61,352 bases of DNA, from positions 1 through 61,352 of the forward strand of contig DASUUH010000047.1 in NCBI GenBank assembly GCA_036374175.1, given 5' to 3'. Made by a program: the position numbers and the translations under genes. This stretch comes from JASLBX01 sp036374175 (lineage in GTDB: Bacteria > Actinomycetota > Actinomycetes > Jiangellales > Jiangellaceae). A model generated the notes under the pieces. It was not told the DNA's origin, ran no database searches, and saw only the letters and a program-made list of their open reading frames with translations. Positions 23,879-32,173 of this stretch are shown piece by piece (position 1 is the stretch's first letter; each line of letters starts with the position of its first letter).

Positions 23879-25321
23879 TTAGTTCGGTTGCCGCGGTTCG
23901 ACCGTGTATTTCACGTCGAAGGCGCACTTCGCGTGCGTGAGCTTGAGGGTGTGCTCTCCGAGGATGTTTGCACCCCGCCGCGTTTCGTGCCCTTCGGCCC
24001 AGTAGTCCTCAATAACCCCCGGTCCCCAGTCTCGGGCGCTGCCATTGACGGTGAGCAGCGCCTGGTCGAGCGACGGAGCGTCGATGTCGACGTCCTCCTG
24101 CGCTTCGCACTCGAACACGTCACCGACCTTCATGGGACGGTACGACCGGTCCCAGTAGCTGAAGACCGGCTCAGGCTTCGGCCCGATAGTGATGAACACT
24201 CGGTCGAGCTTGACGGGGTATCGAGCGCTCCGGGTCAACGTCAGCGACTTGACGGACACGTGGACCGGCAGGACTGGCGCGTCCGAGTACCGGGCCGTCA
24301 AGACGATGGAGGCTGAAGAACCGTCGCGCAAGTTCGATAACCGGTAGGCGATGGGCACCGGGGTGCTTGTCGCCTCAGCACCCAGCGAGGCGGACAGAAC
24401 CGTGCGGAAGCCGTCGTAGCCATCCATGATCCCGCTGAGGCCCTTGGTCGATCCGCCAAGTACGAACGTTGTCATCCGGGAGTTCTGGAGGATGCTGCGG
24501 TGCTCTGCCTCCACCTTGACGTCTCCGGTACCAACTCCTCGGTACGAGGCCTCGAGCGCAGCGCGGACCTTGCTTTCCTCCGAATCGCTCTCAATGAGCG
24601 TATAGGCGCTCATGCCGTAGGTCACGCTACTGATGTAGGCCGGTTGAGATCCCGGTTGGATCTCCTCGGCGAGCTTGTCAAGACTGACCGCTGGGGGGAA
24701 GAACCCCTCGGGCAAGTCCATCTCGTCGACGTCGATTGTGTAATACACCTGCCGGTATTGCGCAAGAATCCGGGTGCGCCTCTCGGTCTTCGACCAATCC
24801 ATCGATGCCCGCCCGGCGAAGCCGCCGTATCCAATGGCAGCGGCCATCTGCAGCCGCAGGTGCTCTTCGTTGTACACCTGCTCGAAGTTCCAGAGCGCTC
24901 TGGCCGGGAAGCTGGTCTGCGTCCCGACGGCTCGTTTCACCATCCGCTGGACCGCATCGCGGACCTTGGACCTGGACGGATTGCTGACGTGCTCCGAAAG
25001 TCCCTCACCAGCCGAGGTGGATGTCTCCAGGCCACCAAGAGAGAGCGTGATGGGTGCTCGCGGCACCACCATCGGGGTGAGGTCGTCGAGATCCTGCAAT
25101 GACACCAAACTGCCCGGCCAGATGTCCTTCACATCGCTGGAGACGCATTGAACCGAGTCGACCGACTTCTGCAATTGATGCTGTGTCTGGATGGCCCAGA
25201 TCCCCGGCGCGAGCCTCACACGCTGTGGGCGAGTTGTGGGCGGCTTCGGCTTCGCTTCCCTCTTGCCGGCCCGCCTCATAATCATGGCCATGGTCGTCCT
25301 GGGTTCGGTGATCGTCGACAC
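23879..25321 (-). CDS. cholesterol-dependent-cytolysin-like (thiol-activated cytolysin family) protein
   Basis: A 480-aa protein whose residues ~55-345 follow the pore-forming core of thiol-activated cytolysins: DIWPGSLVSLQDL near 66, PRAPITLSLGG near 87, SNPSRSKVRDAVQRMV near 113, YRQVYYTIDVD near 189, PAYISSVTYGMSAY near 227 (family signature), FVLGGSTKGLSG near 286 and AYRLSNLRDGSSASI near 325. The last ~130 residues sit where the membrane-binding domain 4 belongs but lack the Trp-rich undecapeptide and the Thr-Leu pair context. No signal peptide is visible; the N-terminus is basic and Pro-rich. GTG 25321 was chosen because AAGGAG ends 9 nt before it; the ATG at 25330 abuts that site. GC is visibly lower than the neighbours, and it splits a conserved gene order. 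Confidence 0.85.
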   Translation of the reverse strand: MSTITEPRTTMAMIMRRAGKREAKPKPPTTRPQRVRLAPGIWAIQTQHQLQKSVDSVQCVSSDVKDIWPGSLVSLQDLDDLTPMVVPRAPITLSLGGLETSTSAGEGLSEHVSNPSRSKVRDAVQRMVKRAVGTQTSFPARALWNFEQVYNEEHLRLQMAAAIGYGGFAGRASMDWSKTERRTRILAQYRQVYYTIDVDEMDLPEGFFPPAVSLDKLAEEIQPGSQPAYISSVTYGMSAYTLIESDSEESKVRAALEASYRGVGTGDVKVEAEHRSILQNSRMTTFVLGGSTKGLSGIMDGYDGFRTVLSASLGAEATSTPVPIAYRLSNLRDGSSASIVLTARYSDAPVLPVHVSVKSLTLTRSARYPVKLDRVFITIGPKPEPVFSYWDRSYRPMKVGDVFECEAQEDVDIDAPSLDQALLTVNGSARDWGPGVIEDYWAEGHETRRGANILGEHTLKLTHAKCAFDVKYTVEPRQPN

Positions 25322-25502
25322 GGGACTCATCTCCTTTAGACCGCCACAGCGTCGGTGGGGCTCCAATTCAATTCTTTGATCTTCGAGCTGATCTCGCCAG
25401 AGCCAAAGGTCGCGAAGGGGCTGCGTCGAGCGGTCGCGGCTGGGACGACTCGTTGATCTGCGTTAGCCGCGGCAGATACTCCGGACAACTCGGCATCCTC
25501 AG

Positions 25503-25541
25503 TTGTCCACACCCAGGCTCCACGGACCTGCGCCATCCACA
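25503..25541 (+). promoter_or_regulatory. paired DnaA-box element, copy B
   Basis: TTGTCCACA at 25503-25511 and a degenerate CCATCCACA at 25533-25541: same strand, 30 bp apart. The spacer begins CCCAGG and the second box is followed by GATT, as in copy A. It sits in the 286-bp gap between the leftward cytolysin-like gene and yraN, ending 67 bp before the yraN start. The rest of this gap contains no gene that I can support. Confidence 0.6.
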
Positions 25542-25607
25542 GATTTGTGATCATGGACCACCGGCTTCGGGTGGCTCGGCAAGGCTCATAAGCCGGAGGT
25601 GGTGCCG

Positions 25608-25985
25608 GTGCGGGCCAACAACGCCATCGGGGCGTACGGGGAGCAGGTAGCCGTTCAACACCTGGAGATAGCCGGGTACACGATCGTCGACCGGAACTGG
25701 CGGTGTGACCTCGGTGAGATAGACGCAGTCGCGTTGACACCGGAGGACCCGGCCGGCCGGCGGAGTGTTGTCGTGTGCGAGATAAAGACCCGCCGCGGAC
25801 TGGGCTTCGGTTCCGGGTTCGACGCCGTCACGCCGGCCAAGGCCGCCCGGCTACGCCGGCTTGGGCACCGGTGGCTGGCTGAGCACGGGGCCTTCCCGGG
25901 CGCGGCGATGCGGTTCGACCTCATCGCCGTCCACATCATGCGGCGCGGCGAACCCAGAGTCGAGCACTTGCAGGGAGCCCTCTGA
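25608..25985 (+). CDS. yraN: YraN / UPF0102 nuclease-like protein
   Basis: A 125-aa protein of the UPF0102 family with a restriction-endonuclease-like fold: GAYGEQVAVQHLEIAGYTIVDRNWRC, then LGEIDAVAL and VVVCEIKTRRGLGFGSGFDAV, giving the E...D...ExK pattern. It probably acts in DNA processing next to yifB and dprA, though its role is unproven. Several in-frame GTGs exist; 25608 was chosen for GGAGG ending 8 nt upstream. Confidence 0.92.
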   Translation: MRANNAIGAYGEQVAVQHLEIAGYTIVDRNWRCDLGEIDAVALTPEDPAGRRSVVVCEIKTRRGLGFGSGFDAVTPAKAARLRRLGHRWLAEHGAFPGAAMRFDLIAVHIMRRGEPRVEHLQGAL

Positions 25986-27538
25986 TGCGGCTCGGCCGGG
26001 CCCGCAGCGTCGGACTGTCCGGGGTGCGCGGCACGGTGGTCGACATCGAGGCGCACATCGGCGGCATGCCCGGGTTCACCATGGTCGGGCTGCCGGACAC
26101 CTCACTTGTCGAAGCCCGTGACCGGGTCCGGGCAGCGATCCTGACCAGCGGTGAACCGTGGCCCCTGCAACGCATCACGGTCAGCCTGTCGCCGGCCTCG
26201 ATGCCCAAACGCGGAAGCTACTTCGATCTCGGGATCGCGGTGGCGATCCTCGAAGCCGACGATCAACTGCCCGCCGGTGCCGCCAGCGAGATCGTCTTCT
26301 TCGGCGAGTTGTCCCTGGACGGACGTCTGAGGGCGGTCCGCGGTGTGCTGCCCGCCGTGCTGGCAGCTGCGGCGGCAGGGTTCGAACGCGTCGTCGTGCC
26401 GGAGACGAATGCGGCCGAAGCCAAGCTCATTCCGGGTGTTTCGGTGCTTGGCGCGAGATCGCTGGGGCAGGTTCTCGCGGCTCTGCGCGGGTTGCCCATG
26501 CCGGACGAGCCACCCGATCCACCGACTGGTGAAGCGGAGCCGTCCGCGGCCGCGTTCGAAGCGCTCGACATGGCCGACGTCGCCGGCCAGAGTGAGGCCA
26601 AGCGGGGTGTGGAGATCGCGGCCGCCGGCCACCACCACCTGATGTTCGGCGGTGTTCCGGGCGCCGGCAAGACGATGCTTGCGCGGCGACTACCCGGCCT
26701 GCTGCCCGACCTGAGCGCTGAGGATTCGCTCGAAGTCACGGCGATCCATTCGGTCGCCGGTGTACTGCCGCCACATCAGCCACTGGTCATCCGGCCGCCG
26801 TTCGCCGAGCCACACCACACCGCGTCCGCGGCCGCCGTCGTCGGCGGTGGAAGCCGGCAGATCCGGCCAGGGGCCGCGTCGATCGCCCACCGAGGTGTGT
26901 TGTTCATGGACGAGGCACCCGAATTCAGCATCAGTGTGCTGGACGCGCTGCGCCAACCGCTGGAGAGCGGTGAACTCGTCGTGGCACGGTCCGAGTCGAC
27001 GGTCACCTTTCCGGCTCGCTTTCTGCTCATCCTTGCCATGAACCCGTGCCGGTGCGGCTACCACGGCAGTCGCCACCGCGACTGCACCTGTAGTCCGGAC
27101 GCCGTCCGTCGCTACTGGCAGCGGATATCAGGGCCGATCCGCGACCGCATCGACGTCCGAATCCAGATCGAACCGCCGGCGATCGCAAGCCTCGACGTCG
27201 GGCTGGCCACGGCCGAACCGTCGAAGCTGGTGGCTGAGCGCGTTCTCGCGGCACGCGACCGCCAGCGCAAGAGGCTGGCCGACACGCCGTGGAGGGTCAA
27301 CGGCGAGGTGCCCGGCCCTTACCTCCGGCGCCACCTGATGCCGCCGGCCGCCACCCTCGGTCCACTCCACGCGAGCTTCAGCAAGGGGGTGTTGACGGCG
27401 CGGGGAGCCGACCGCGCGCTCCGCGTGGCCTGGACGATCGCCGACCTGGCCGGACACGACAGCCCGACCCGCGACGACGTCGCCGAGGCCGTATCCCACC
27501 GGCTGGGAAGCAGTGGTTCACATGACCGGCTGTCCTGA
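25985..27538 (+). CDS. YifB/ComM-family magnesium-chelatase-like AAA+ ATPase
   Basis: A 517-aa AAA+ protein related to ComM, a branch-migration helicase in natural transformation. The N-terminal ChlI-like domain has GMPGFTMVGLPDTSLVEARDRV and SPASMPKRGSYFDLGIA. The ATPase core has Walker A GVPGAGKTMLARRLPG near 220, HHTASAAAVVGGG and Walker B GVLFMDEAPEFS near 307. A Cys-rich insert MNPCRCGYHGSRHRDCTC follows. The C-terminus carries the Mg_chelatase_C region. Its ATG overlaps the yraN stop by 1 nt, and it overlaps dprA. Confidence 0.93.
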   Translation: MRLGRARSVGLSGVRGTVVDIEAHIGGMPGFTMVGLPDTSLVEARDRVRAAILTSGEPWPLQRITVSLSPASMPKRGSYFDLGIAVAILEADDQLPAGAASEIVFFGELSLDGRLRAVRGVLPAVLAAAAAGFERVVVPETNAAEAKLIPGVSVLGARSLGQVLAALRGLPMPDEPPDPPTGEAEPSAAAFEALDMADVAGQSEAKRGVEIAAAGHHHLMFGGVPGAGKTMLARRLPGLLPDLSAEDSLEVTAIHSVAGVLPPHQPLVIRPPFAEPHHTASAAAVVGGGSRQIRPGAASIAHRGVLFMDEAPEFSISVLDALRQPLESGELVVARSESTVTFPARFLLILAMNPCRCGYHGSRHRDCTCSPDAVRRYWQRISGPIRDRIDVRIQIEPPAIASLDVGLATAEPSKLVAERVLAARDRQRKRLADTPWRVNGEVPGPYLRRHLMPPAATLGPLHASFSKGVLTARGADRALRVAWTIADLAGHDSPTRDDVAEAVSHRLGSSGSHDRLS

Positions 27539-28700
27539 CCACGAACGTATGGCTCGGGCCACCCTATCGGGCGCGGTCGAGCCGCCGGGCGAACGCGTCG
27601 CCCGCTACCTGATCGACCACGGACTGGACGCGACGCTGGCTGCGCTGCGCGAAGGCGGCGACGAGAAGCTCGACCCCGGCAACCGGGTTCACCGCCGGCT
27701 CGCCGAGGTCGACGGCGAGGCGCTGCTCGCGGCGGCGCACCCGAGAAGCATTCGCTTCGTCTGTCCAGAAGACCCCGAATGGCCCACGATCCTCGATCAA
27801 CTGGCATTCAGCGTCAACGCCGACGACAAGTGGGTGCCCCAACCGTTCGGCCTGTGGATTCGGGGCGACCATGATCTGTCCGTACTCGCGCCACGATCGG
27901 TGGCTGTGGTCGGCGCCAGGGCGGCAACCGATTATGGCCGGCGCATCGCTACTGAGCTGGGCGCCGACCTGTCAACGCGAGGCTGGACGGTCGTATCCGG
28001 AGCCGCCTACGGCATAGACGGTGCCGCGCACCGGGGCGCCTTGGCAGTCGGTGCGATCACGGTGGCCGTGCTGGCGTGCGGTGCTGATCTTCATTACCCG
28101 CGTGGGCACACCGAACTGCTCGGCCGGATCCTGGACGGTGGGTTGATTGTGAGCGAGCTGCCGCCAGGCACCGTGCCGAGCCGTCGCCGCTTTCTCGCCC
28201 GAAACCGGCTCATTGCGGCACTTACTCGCGGCACCGTGGTCGTAGAGGCCGCGCTGCGCTCGGGGGCACTGAGCACCGCGACGTGGGCCACGCACCTGAA
28301 CCGCCCGCTTGCGGCGATTCCCGGCCCGGTCACGTCCGCGATGTCGGCCGGCTGCCACAAGCTCATTCGGAGCAATGCGGCGGTGCTGGTGAACGATGCC
28401 GCCGAAGTTGCCGACCTGGTGGGCGAGTTGGGAACCGACGCGGCTGCGGAGCCACGCGCACCCGACGGCCCGCTGGATCGGCTCGAGCCCACCGCCCGCG
28501 ACGTCTACGAAGCCATGCCGGCCCGTTCGGTCGTGACCGTGGATCAGCTCTGTGCTGAAACGGGGTTGTCGGTGCCGGCATGTATGGCAGCGCTCGGCCA
28601 ACTCGCCGCGAGCGGGCTGGCCGTGCGCGCCGACGGTGGATGGCGACTGGTCAAGGTCGGCCGCGGCGCGCCGAGGGCGCCGATGCTTGACCTCGGGTGA
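27522..28700 (+). CDS. dprA: DNA-processing protein DprA
   Basis: A 392-aa DprA/Smf protein that loads RecA on single-stranded DNA during transformation. An N-terminal helical region (ERMARATLSGAVEPPGERVARYLI) precedes the Rossmann core: SVAVVGARAATDYGRRIATEL, VVSGAAYGIDGAAHRGAL, LACGADLHYPRGHTELL and RFLARNRLIAAL. The C-terminal winged-helix-like DML1 domain starts near 325. ATG 27522 is chosen, inside the end of yifB; a later ATG at 27549 would also keep the domain. It belongs to the yraN-yifB-dprA competence-type block. Confidence 0.94.
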   Translation: MTGCPDHERMARATLSGAVEPPGERVARYLIDHGLDATLAALREGGDEKLDPGNRVHRRLAEVDGEALLAAAHPRSIRFVCPEDPEWPTILDQLAFSVNADDKWVPQPFGLWIRGDHDLSVLAPRSVAVVGARAATDYGRRIATELGADLSTRGWTVVSGAAYGIDGAAHRGALAVGAITVAVLACGADLHYPRGHTELLGRILDGGLIVSELPPGTVPSRRRFLARNRLIAALTRGTVVVEAALRSGALSTATWATHLNRPLAAIPGPVTSAMSAGCHKLIRSNAAVLVNDAAEVADLVGELGTDAAAEPRAPDGPLDRLEPTARDVYEAMPARSVVTVDQLCAETGLSVPACMAALGQLAASGLAVRADGGWRLVKVGRGAPRAPMLDLG

Positions 28701-28721
28701 GCGGACCGCGACGGTGAGGGC

Positions 28722-29648
28722 GTGACGACCGATGAGCTGCCCGCACAGTTCAGCGCGATTGTCGAGGAGTTCGGCACCTACCTCCGGGCCGAGCAGGACC
28801 GCTCCGAGCACACCGTGCGCGCGTACTCCGGCGACGTCACCAACCTGCTCGCACACCTTGGTCGGTTGGGCCACCAGGACGTTCGCCACCTCGACATCTC
28901 CGTCCTGCGCGGCTGGCTGGCCGGCCAGCGGACCAGGGGCCGGGCACGCACCACGCTGGCCCGGCGAGCTTCGGCGATCCGGGTCTTCACAGCATGGGCC
29001 TACCGCGAGGGGCTGGTGGGCTCGGACATCGGCGCTGCGCTGGCCACGCCCAAGGGCGGTCGCACGCTGCCCGACGTGCTGAAGCTGAGTCAGATCGACG
29101 AGTTGCTGGCGGCGGTTGCCGACGAGGCCATCGGCGGTGATCCGCTCGCGCTGCGCGACCACGCCGTGCTCGAGGTGCTGTACGCCACGGGTATCCGGGT
29201 CAGCGAGCTCAGCGGTCTCGACGTCGACGATGTCGACAGCGACCGCAGAGTGGTGCGGGTCCTGGGCAAGGGTCGCAAGGAACGCAGCGTCCCTTACGGC
29301 GTGCCCGCCGCGAGGGCGGTGGAGCGGTGGCTGGCCGGCGGGCGTCCGGCACTCGCCAGGCCGGACTCAGGCCCCGCCCTGTTCCTCGGTGCACGGGGCG
29401 GCCGATTAGGCGTCCGCGCCGCTCGCGAGATCGTCTACACCCGGATGCGGGCGGTCACCGGCTGGCCGGAGATCGGCCCGCACGGGCTGCGCCACTCGGC
29501 GGCGACGCACCTGCTCGAAGGCGGTGCCGATCTTCGTAGCGTCCAGGAACTGCTGGGGCACTCGTCGCTGGCCACCACGCAGATCTATACCCACGTCTCC
29601 GTTGACCGGCTACGCCGCGCGTACCAACAGGCTCACCCGCGTGCCTAG
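28722..29648 (+). CDS. xerC: tyrosine recombinase XerC
   Basis: A 308-aa chromosome-dimer resolution recombinase. The N-terminal core-binding domain reads TYLRAEQDRSEHTVRAYSGDV. The catalytic residues are visible in order: Arg in TGIRVSELSGLDV, Lys in GKGRKERSVPY, HxxR in HGLRHSAATHLLE, His in LLGHSSLATTQIYTHV, with the nucleophile Tyr in that same segment. GTG start. Following dprA directly is a common actinobacterial arrangement in lineages lacking whiG at this locus. Confidence 0.93.
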   Translation: MTTDELPAQFSAIVEEFGTYLRAEQDRSEHTVRAYSGDVTNLLAHLGRLGHQDVRHLDISVLRGWLAGQRTRGRARTTLARRASAIRVFTAWAYREGLVGSDIGAALATPKGGRTLPDVLKLSQIDELLAAVADEAIGGDPLALRDHAVLEVLYATGIRVSELSGLDVDDVDSDRRVVRVLGKGRKERSVPYGVPAARAVERWLAGGRPALARPDSGPALFLGARGGRLGVRAAREIVYTRMRAVTGWPEIGPHGLRHSAATHLLEGGADLRSVQELLGHSSLATTQIYTHVSVDRLRRAYQQAHPRA

Positions 29649-29712
29649 CAGGATTCTGCGATGTGAACACGGCGGCCGCGCAGGCGTCGTCGTACGCGCC
29701 AACTGAGCGGTG

Positions 29713-30345
29713 TCACCCGGCTCGGATTCCGGCGAGCGCACCTAGTGCGGCTTGCCGCGACACGCCCGCCGGCATGACCGGCACCTCATCCACAACGGCC
29801 GTCCCGTCGCCGACCCCGCGATCGCCCGTTGAGCCGGCAGGATCCATCGCCCGCTCTCCCAGTGGCAAGAGTCGGGGCGGCGCGGCCGGGGGAATCAAAC
29901 TCATCGGGTCGAGGTAGACATCACCCCGCCGGAGCCCCCAGTGCAGGCACGTCGACGGCGCGCAATGGCTGCCGGCGCCATCGAGCGTGCCGATCTGCTG
30001 GCCCACAGCGACCTGTTCGCCGCCGCGGACCGTCGCGGTGACCGGTTGGTACGTCGTGCGCAGGTCACCATGGGTGACCGTGACCACGCCGATACCCGCG
30101 ACCAGCCCGGCGTACGTCACGACACCCGAGCCCGCGGCGTACACCGGCTCACCTTCGATGCCGGCAAGGTCGACACCACGGTGCCCTGCCTGCCACGGCT
30201 CGGCCGGTGGGTCGAAGGCCTGCACGATGGCGGACGGGCCGGTGAGCGGCCAAGTCCACCCGACCGGCACCGTCGTGCTCGGCTCGAAGGCCGCGCTCAC
30301 GGCAAGCAACACGGCGAGGATGGCGGTGGAATGACGTCGTCCCAT
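29713..30345 (-). CDS. secreted M23-family murein hydrolase
   Basis: A 210-aa LytM/M23 metallopeptidase expected outside the membrane. An N-terminal signal peptide reads RRHSTAILAVLLAVSAAFE. The zinc motifs follow: GHRGVDLAGIEG (HxxxD) near 60 and CLHWGLRRGDVY (HxH equivalent) near 145, between them AAGSGVVTYAGLVAGIG and TYQPVTATVRGGEQVAVGQQIG, the typical barrel. A Pro-rich tail ends the protein. ATG 30345 sits just after GGAAGG; no better start was seen. It is convergent with xerC. Its promoter region carries DnaA-box pair C. Confidence 0.88.
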   Translation of the reverse strand: MGRRHSTAILAVLLAVSAAFEPSTTVPVGWTWPLTGPSAIVQAFDPPAEPWQAGHRGVDLAGIEGEPVYAAGSGVVTYAGLVAGIGVVTVTHGDLRTTYQPVTATVRGGEQVAVGQQIGTLDGAGSHCAPSTCLHWGLRRGDVYLDPMSLIPPAAPPRLLPLGERAMDPAGSTGDRGVGDGTAVVDEVPVMPAGVSRQAALGALAGIRAG

Positions 30346-30397
30346 ACCTTCCAGACTGATCGCTCCGAGCCGTCCGCCGAGGCGCCGCTGACCAATC

Positions 30398-30436
30398 TGT
30401 GGACAACCTCGCCCGCGTTGCTGTGGGTGTGGACAA
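30398..30436 (-). promoter_or_regulatory. paired DnaA-box element, copy C
   Basis: On the minus strand TTGTCCACA occurs at 30436-30428 and again at 30406-30398, exactly 30 bp apart. The spacer begins CCCA and the second box is followed by GATT, as in copies A and B. The element points toward the M23 gene, with the second box 53 bp before its ATG. TTGTCCACA is the form of DnaA box preferred in Streptomyces. It lies in the 280-bp gap between the M23 and ABC-transporter genes; the remainder (30437-30625) must hold the promoter of the ABC operon, but I cannot assign it. Confidence 0.62.
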
Positions 30437-30625
30437 CCACTCAACGAGGCAGCACCACTTGCGACCGCGGGGCCTTGCGATCCCGTCCCATTGAGGTCAC
30501 GAAGTCATAACGAACATTCCGCCGGCCCGAATCCGGGTAACCCACAGGCGATTCACCCGAAAAGGTCGAGAGTGAAGAATTTTCTAGTACGGGTGAATGC
30601 GATAGAAGGGGTAGGGGTCGAAGGA

Positions 30626-32173
30626 ATGGCATCGAACCGCGGAATGCTGGCCGCCGCAGCCAGTGTCGTGCTTGTCCTTGCGGCGTGTGGTGGTGGAGGT
30701 GAAGGGGTCGACGTCGACGGTGACGCCGAGACCGAAGCTCCCGAAGGCGCCGCCGAAGGTGGAACGCTGATTGCCGGTATCTCGAGTGAGCCGGATCAAC
30801 TCGATCCACACGTGACGACGGCATACGCCAGCTTCCAGATCCTCGAGAACGTGTATGACACGCTGGTCGCCCCGGACGCCGAGGGCAACTTCGAACCCAG
30901 CCTGGCCGAAAACTGGGAAACCAGCGAGGACGGCCTGACCTGGACGTTCACACTTCGTGAGGGTGTGACATTCCACGACGGCAGCGAGTTCGATTCTGCC
31001 GACGTCATCTACTCGCTCGAGCGGATGACCGGTGAGGAGAGTTCGGTGGCGTGGCGGTTCGCGACCGTCGAAAACTTCGACGCGCCGGACGAGCGGACGG
31101 TGGAAATCCAGCTCAGCGACCCGACCCCGAACCTGCTCGACAACATCGGCGGCTACAAGGGCATGTCTATCCTGTCCGAAGGCGCAGCCGAGGATCTCGA
31201 CCTCACCACCGAGGCCAACGGCACCGGTCCGTTCACGCTGGACAGCTTCAGCGCCTCCGGCGCGCAGCTCAGCGCGTTCGCGGACCACTGGGCCGGTGCG
31301 CCGATGATCGACGGCGTGCAGTTCCAGTTCACGACCGAGTCCACGGCGGCACTGACCGCACTGCGGACCGGCGAGATCCACTGGACCGACAACGTCCCGC
31401 CCCAGGACGTCCAGAGCCTTGAAGGTGACGACGAGGTCGAGGTCGGGATCGCCCCGAGCATCGATTACTGGTACCTCGCGCTGAACCAGAATGAGGAGCC
31501 TTGGAGCGAGCCGGACGCTCGACGTGGCGTGGCCTTCGCTCTCGACCGCGAGTCCATCACCGAGGCCACCCAGTTCGGTGCGGCGACGGTGAACCAGACG
31601 GCGATCCCGGCGGACAGCGTCTGGGGTCACGATTACGCGCCGTACGAGTACAACGCCGAGCAGGCGCGTGAGCTGCTCGACTCGGCTGGTGTTCCAGAAG
31701 GCCAACCACTCGGGATCATGGTCGTCACCGACACCGAAGGCGTCCAAGCGGCCCAGGTCATGCAGGAGAACCTGGCCGAGGCCGGCATCGAGGTCGACAT
31801 CCAGCAGGAGGAGGCGGCCACCTGGCTGGACCGGCAGGGTGAGGGCGACTTCGACGCGTTCATGTGGAGCTGGATCGGCAACCTCGACCCGTTCGGCTTC
31901 TACCACGCCCAACACGTGTGCGACGGCACGTTCAACTTCCAGGGCTACTGCAACGAAGAGGTCGACTCACTTCTTCAGCAGGCCGCGTCCGAGACCGACC
32001 AGGACGCCCGCAAGGCACTCTACGACCAGGCCGCAGAGTTGATCGTCGACGACGCGAGCTACATCTACCTGTACAACCCCGATGTCGTGCAGGCGTGGGC
32101 CCCAGGGCTGTCCGGGTATGAAGTCCGGCCGGACCGCGCGATCAACTTCGAGCAGGTGAGGCTGCCCGAGTGA
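30626..32173 (+). CDS. ABC transporter substrate-binding lipoprotein, family 5 (oligopeptide/dipeptide type)
   Basis: A 515-aa solute-binding protein. A lipoprotein signal (GMLAAAASVVLVLAACGGG) ends with a lipobox LAAC at ~residue 20. The mature part carries family-5 features: GGTLIAGISSEPDQLDPHVTTAYA, ENVYDTLVAPDAEG, SLAENWETSEDGLTWTFTLR, GVTFHDGSEFDSADVIYSLER and a C-terminal LIVDDASYIYLYNPDVVQAW. The ligand may be a peptide, an opine or another small compound. ATG 30626 has AAGGA immediately before it; in-frame GTGs at 30571 and 30590 are alternatives but would lengthen the signal unusually. Confidence 0.92.
   Translation: MASNRGMLAAAASVVLVLAACGGGGEGVDVDGDAETEAPEGAAEGGTLIAGISSEPDQLDPHVTTAYASFQILENVYDTLVAPDAEGNFEPSLAENWETSEDGLTWTFTLREGVTFHDGSEFDSADVIYSLERMTGEESSVAWRFATVENFDAPDERTVEIQLSDPTPNLLDNIGGYKGMSILSEGAAEDLDLTTEANGTGPFTLDSFSASGAQLSAFADHWAGAPMIDGVQFQFTTESTAALTALRTGEIHWTDNVPPQDVQSLEGDDEVEVGIAPSIDYWYLALNQNEEPWSEPDARRGVAFALDRESITEATQFGAATVNQTAIPADSVWGHDYAPYEYNAEQARELLDSAGVPEGQPLGIMVVTDTEGVQAAQVMQENLAEAGIEVDIQQEEAATWLDRQGEGDFDAFMWSWIGNLDPFGFYHAQHVCDGTFNFQGYCNEEVDSLLQQAASETDQDARKALYDQAAELIVDDASYIYLYNPDVVQAWAPGLSGYEVRPDRAINFEQVRLPE

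Noticed and set aside
28722..29648. XerC as an integrase of a mobile element linked to the nearby insertions
   Set aside because: Its position after dprA, full length and residue pattern fit the housekeeping XerC.
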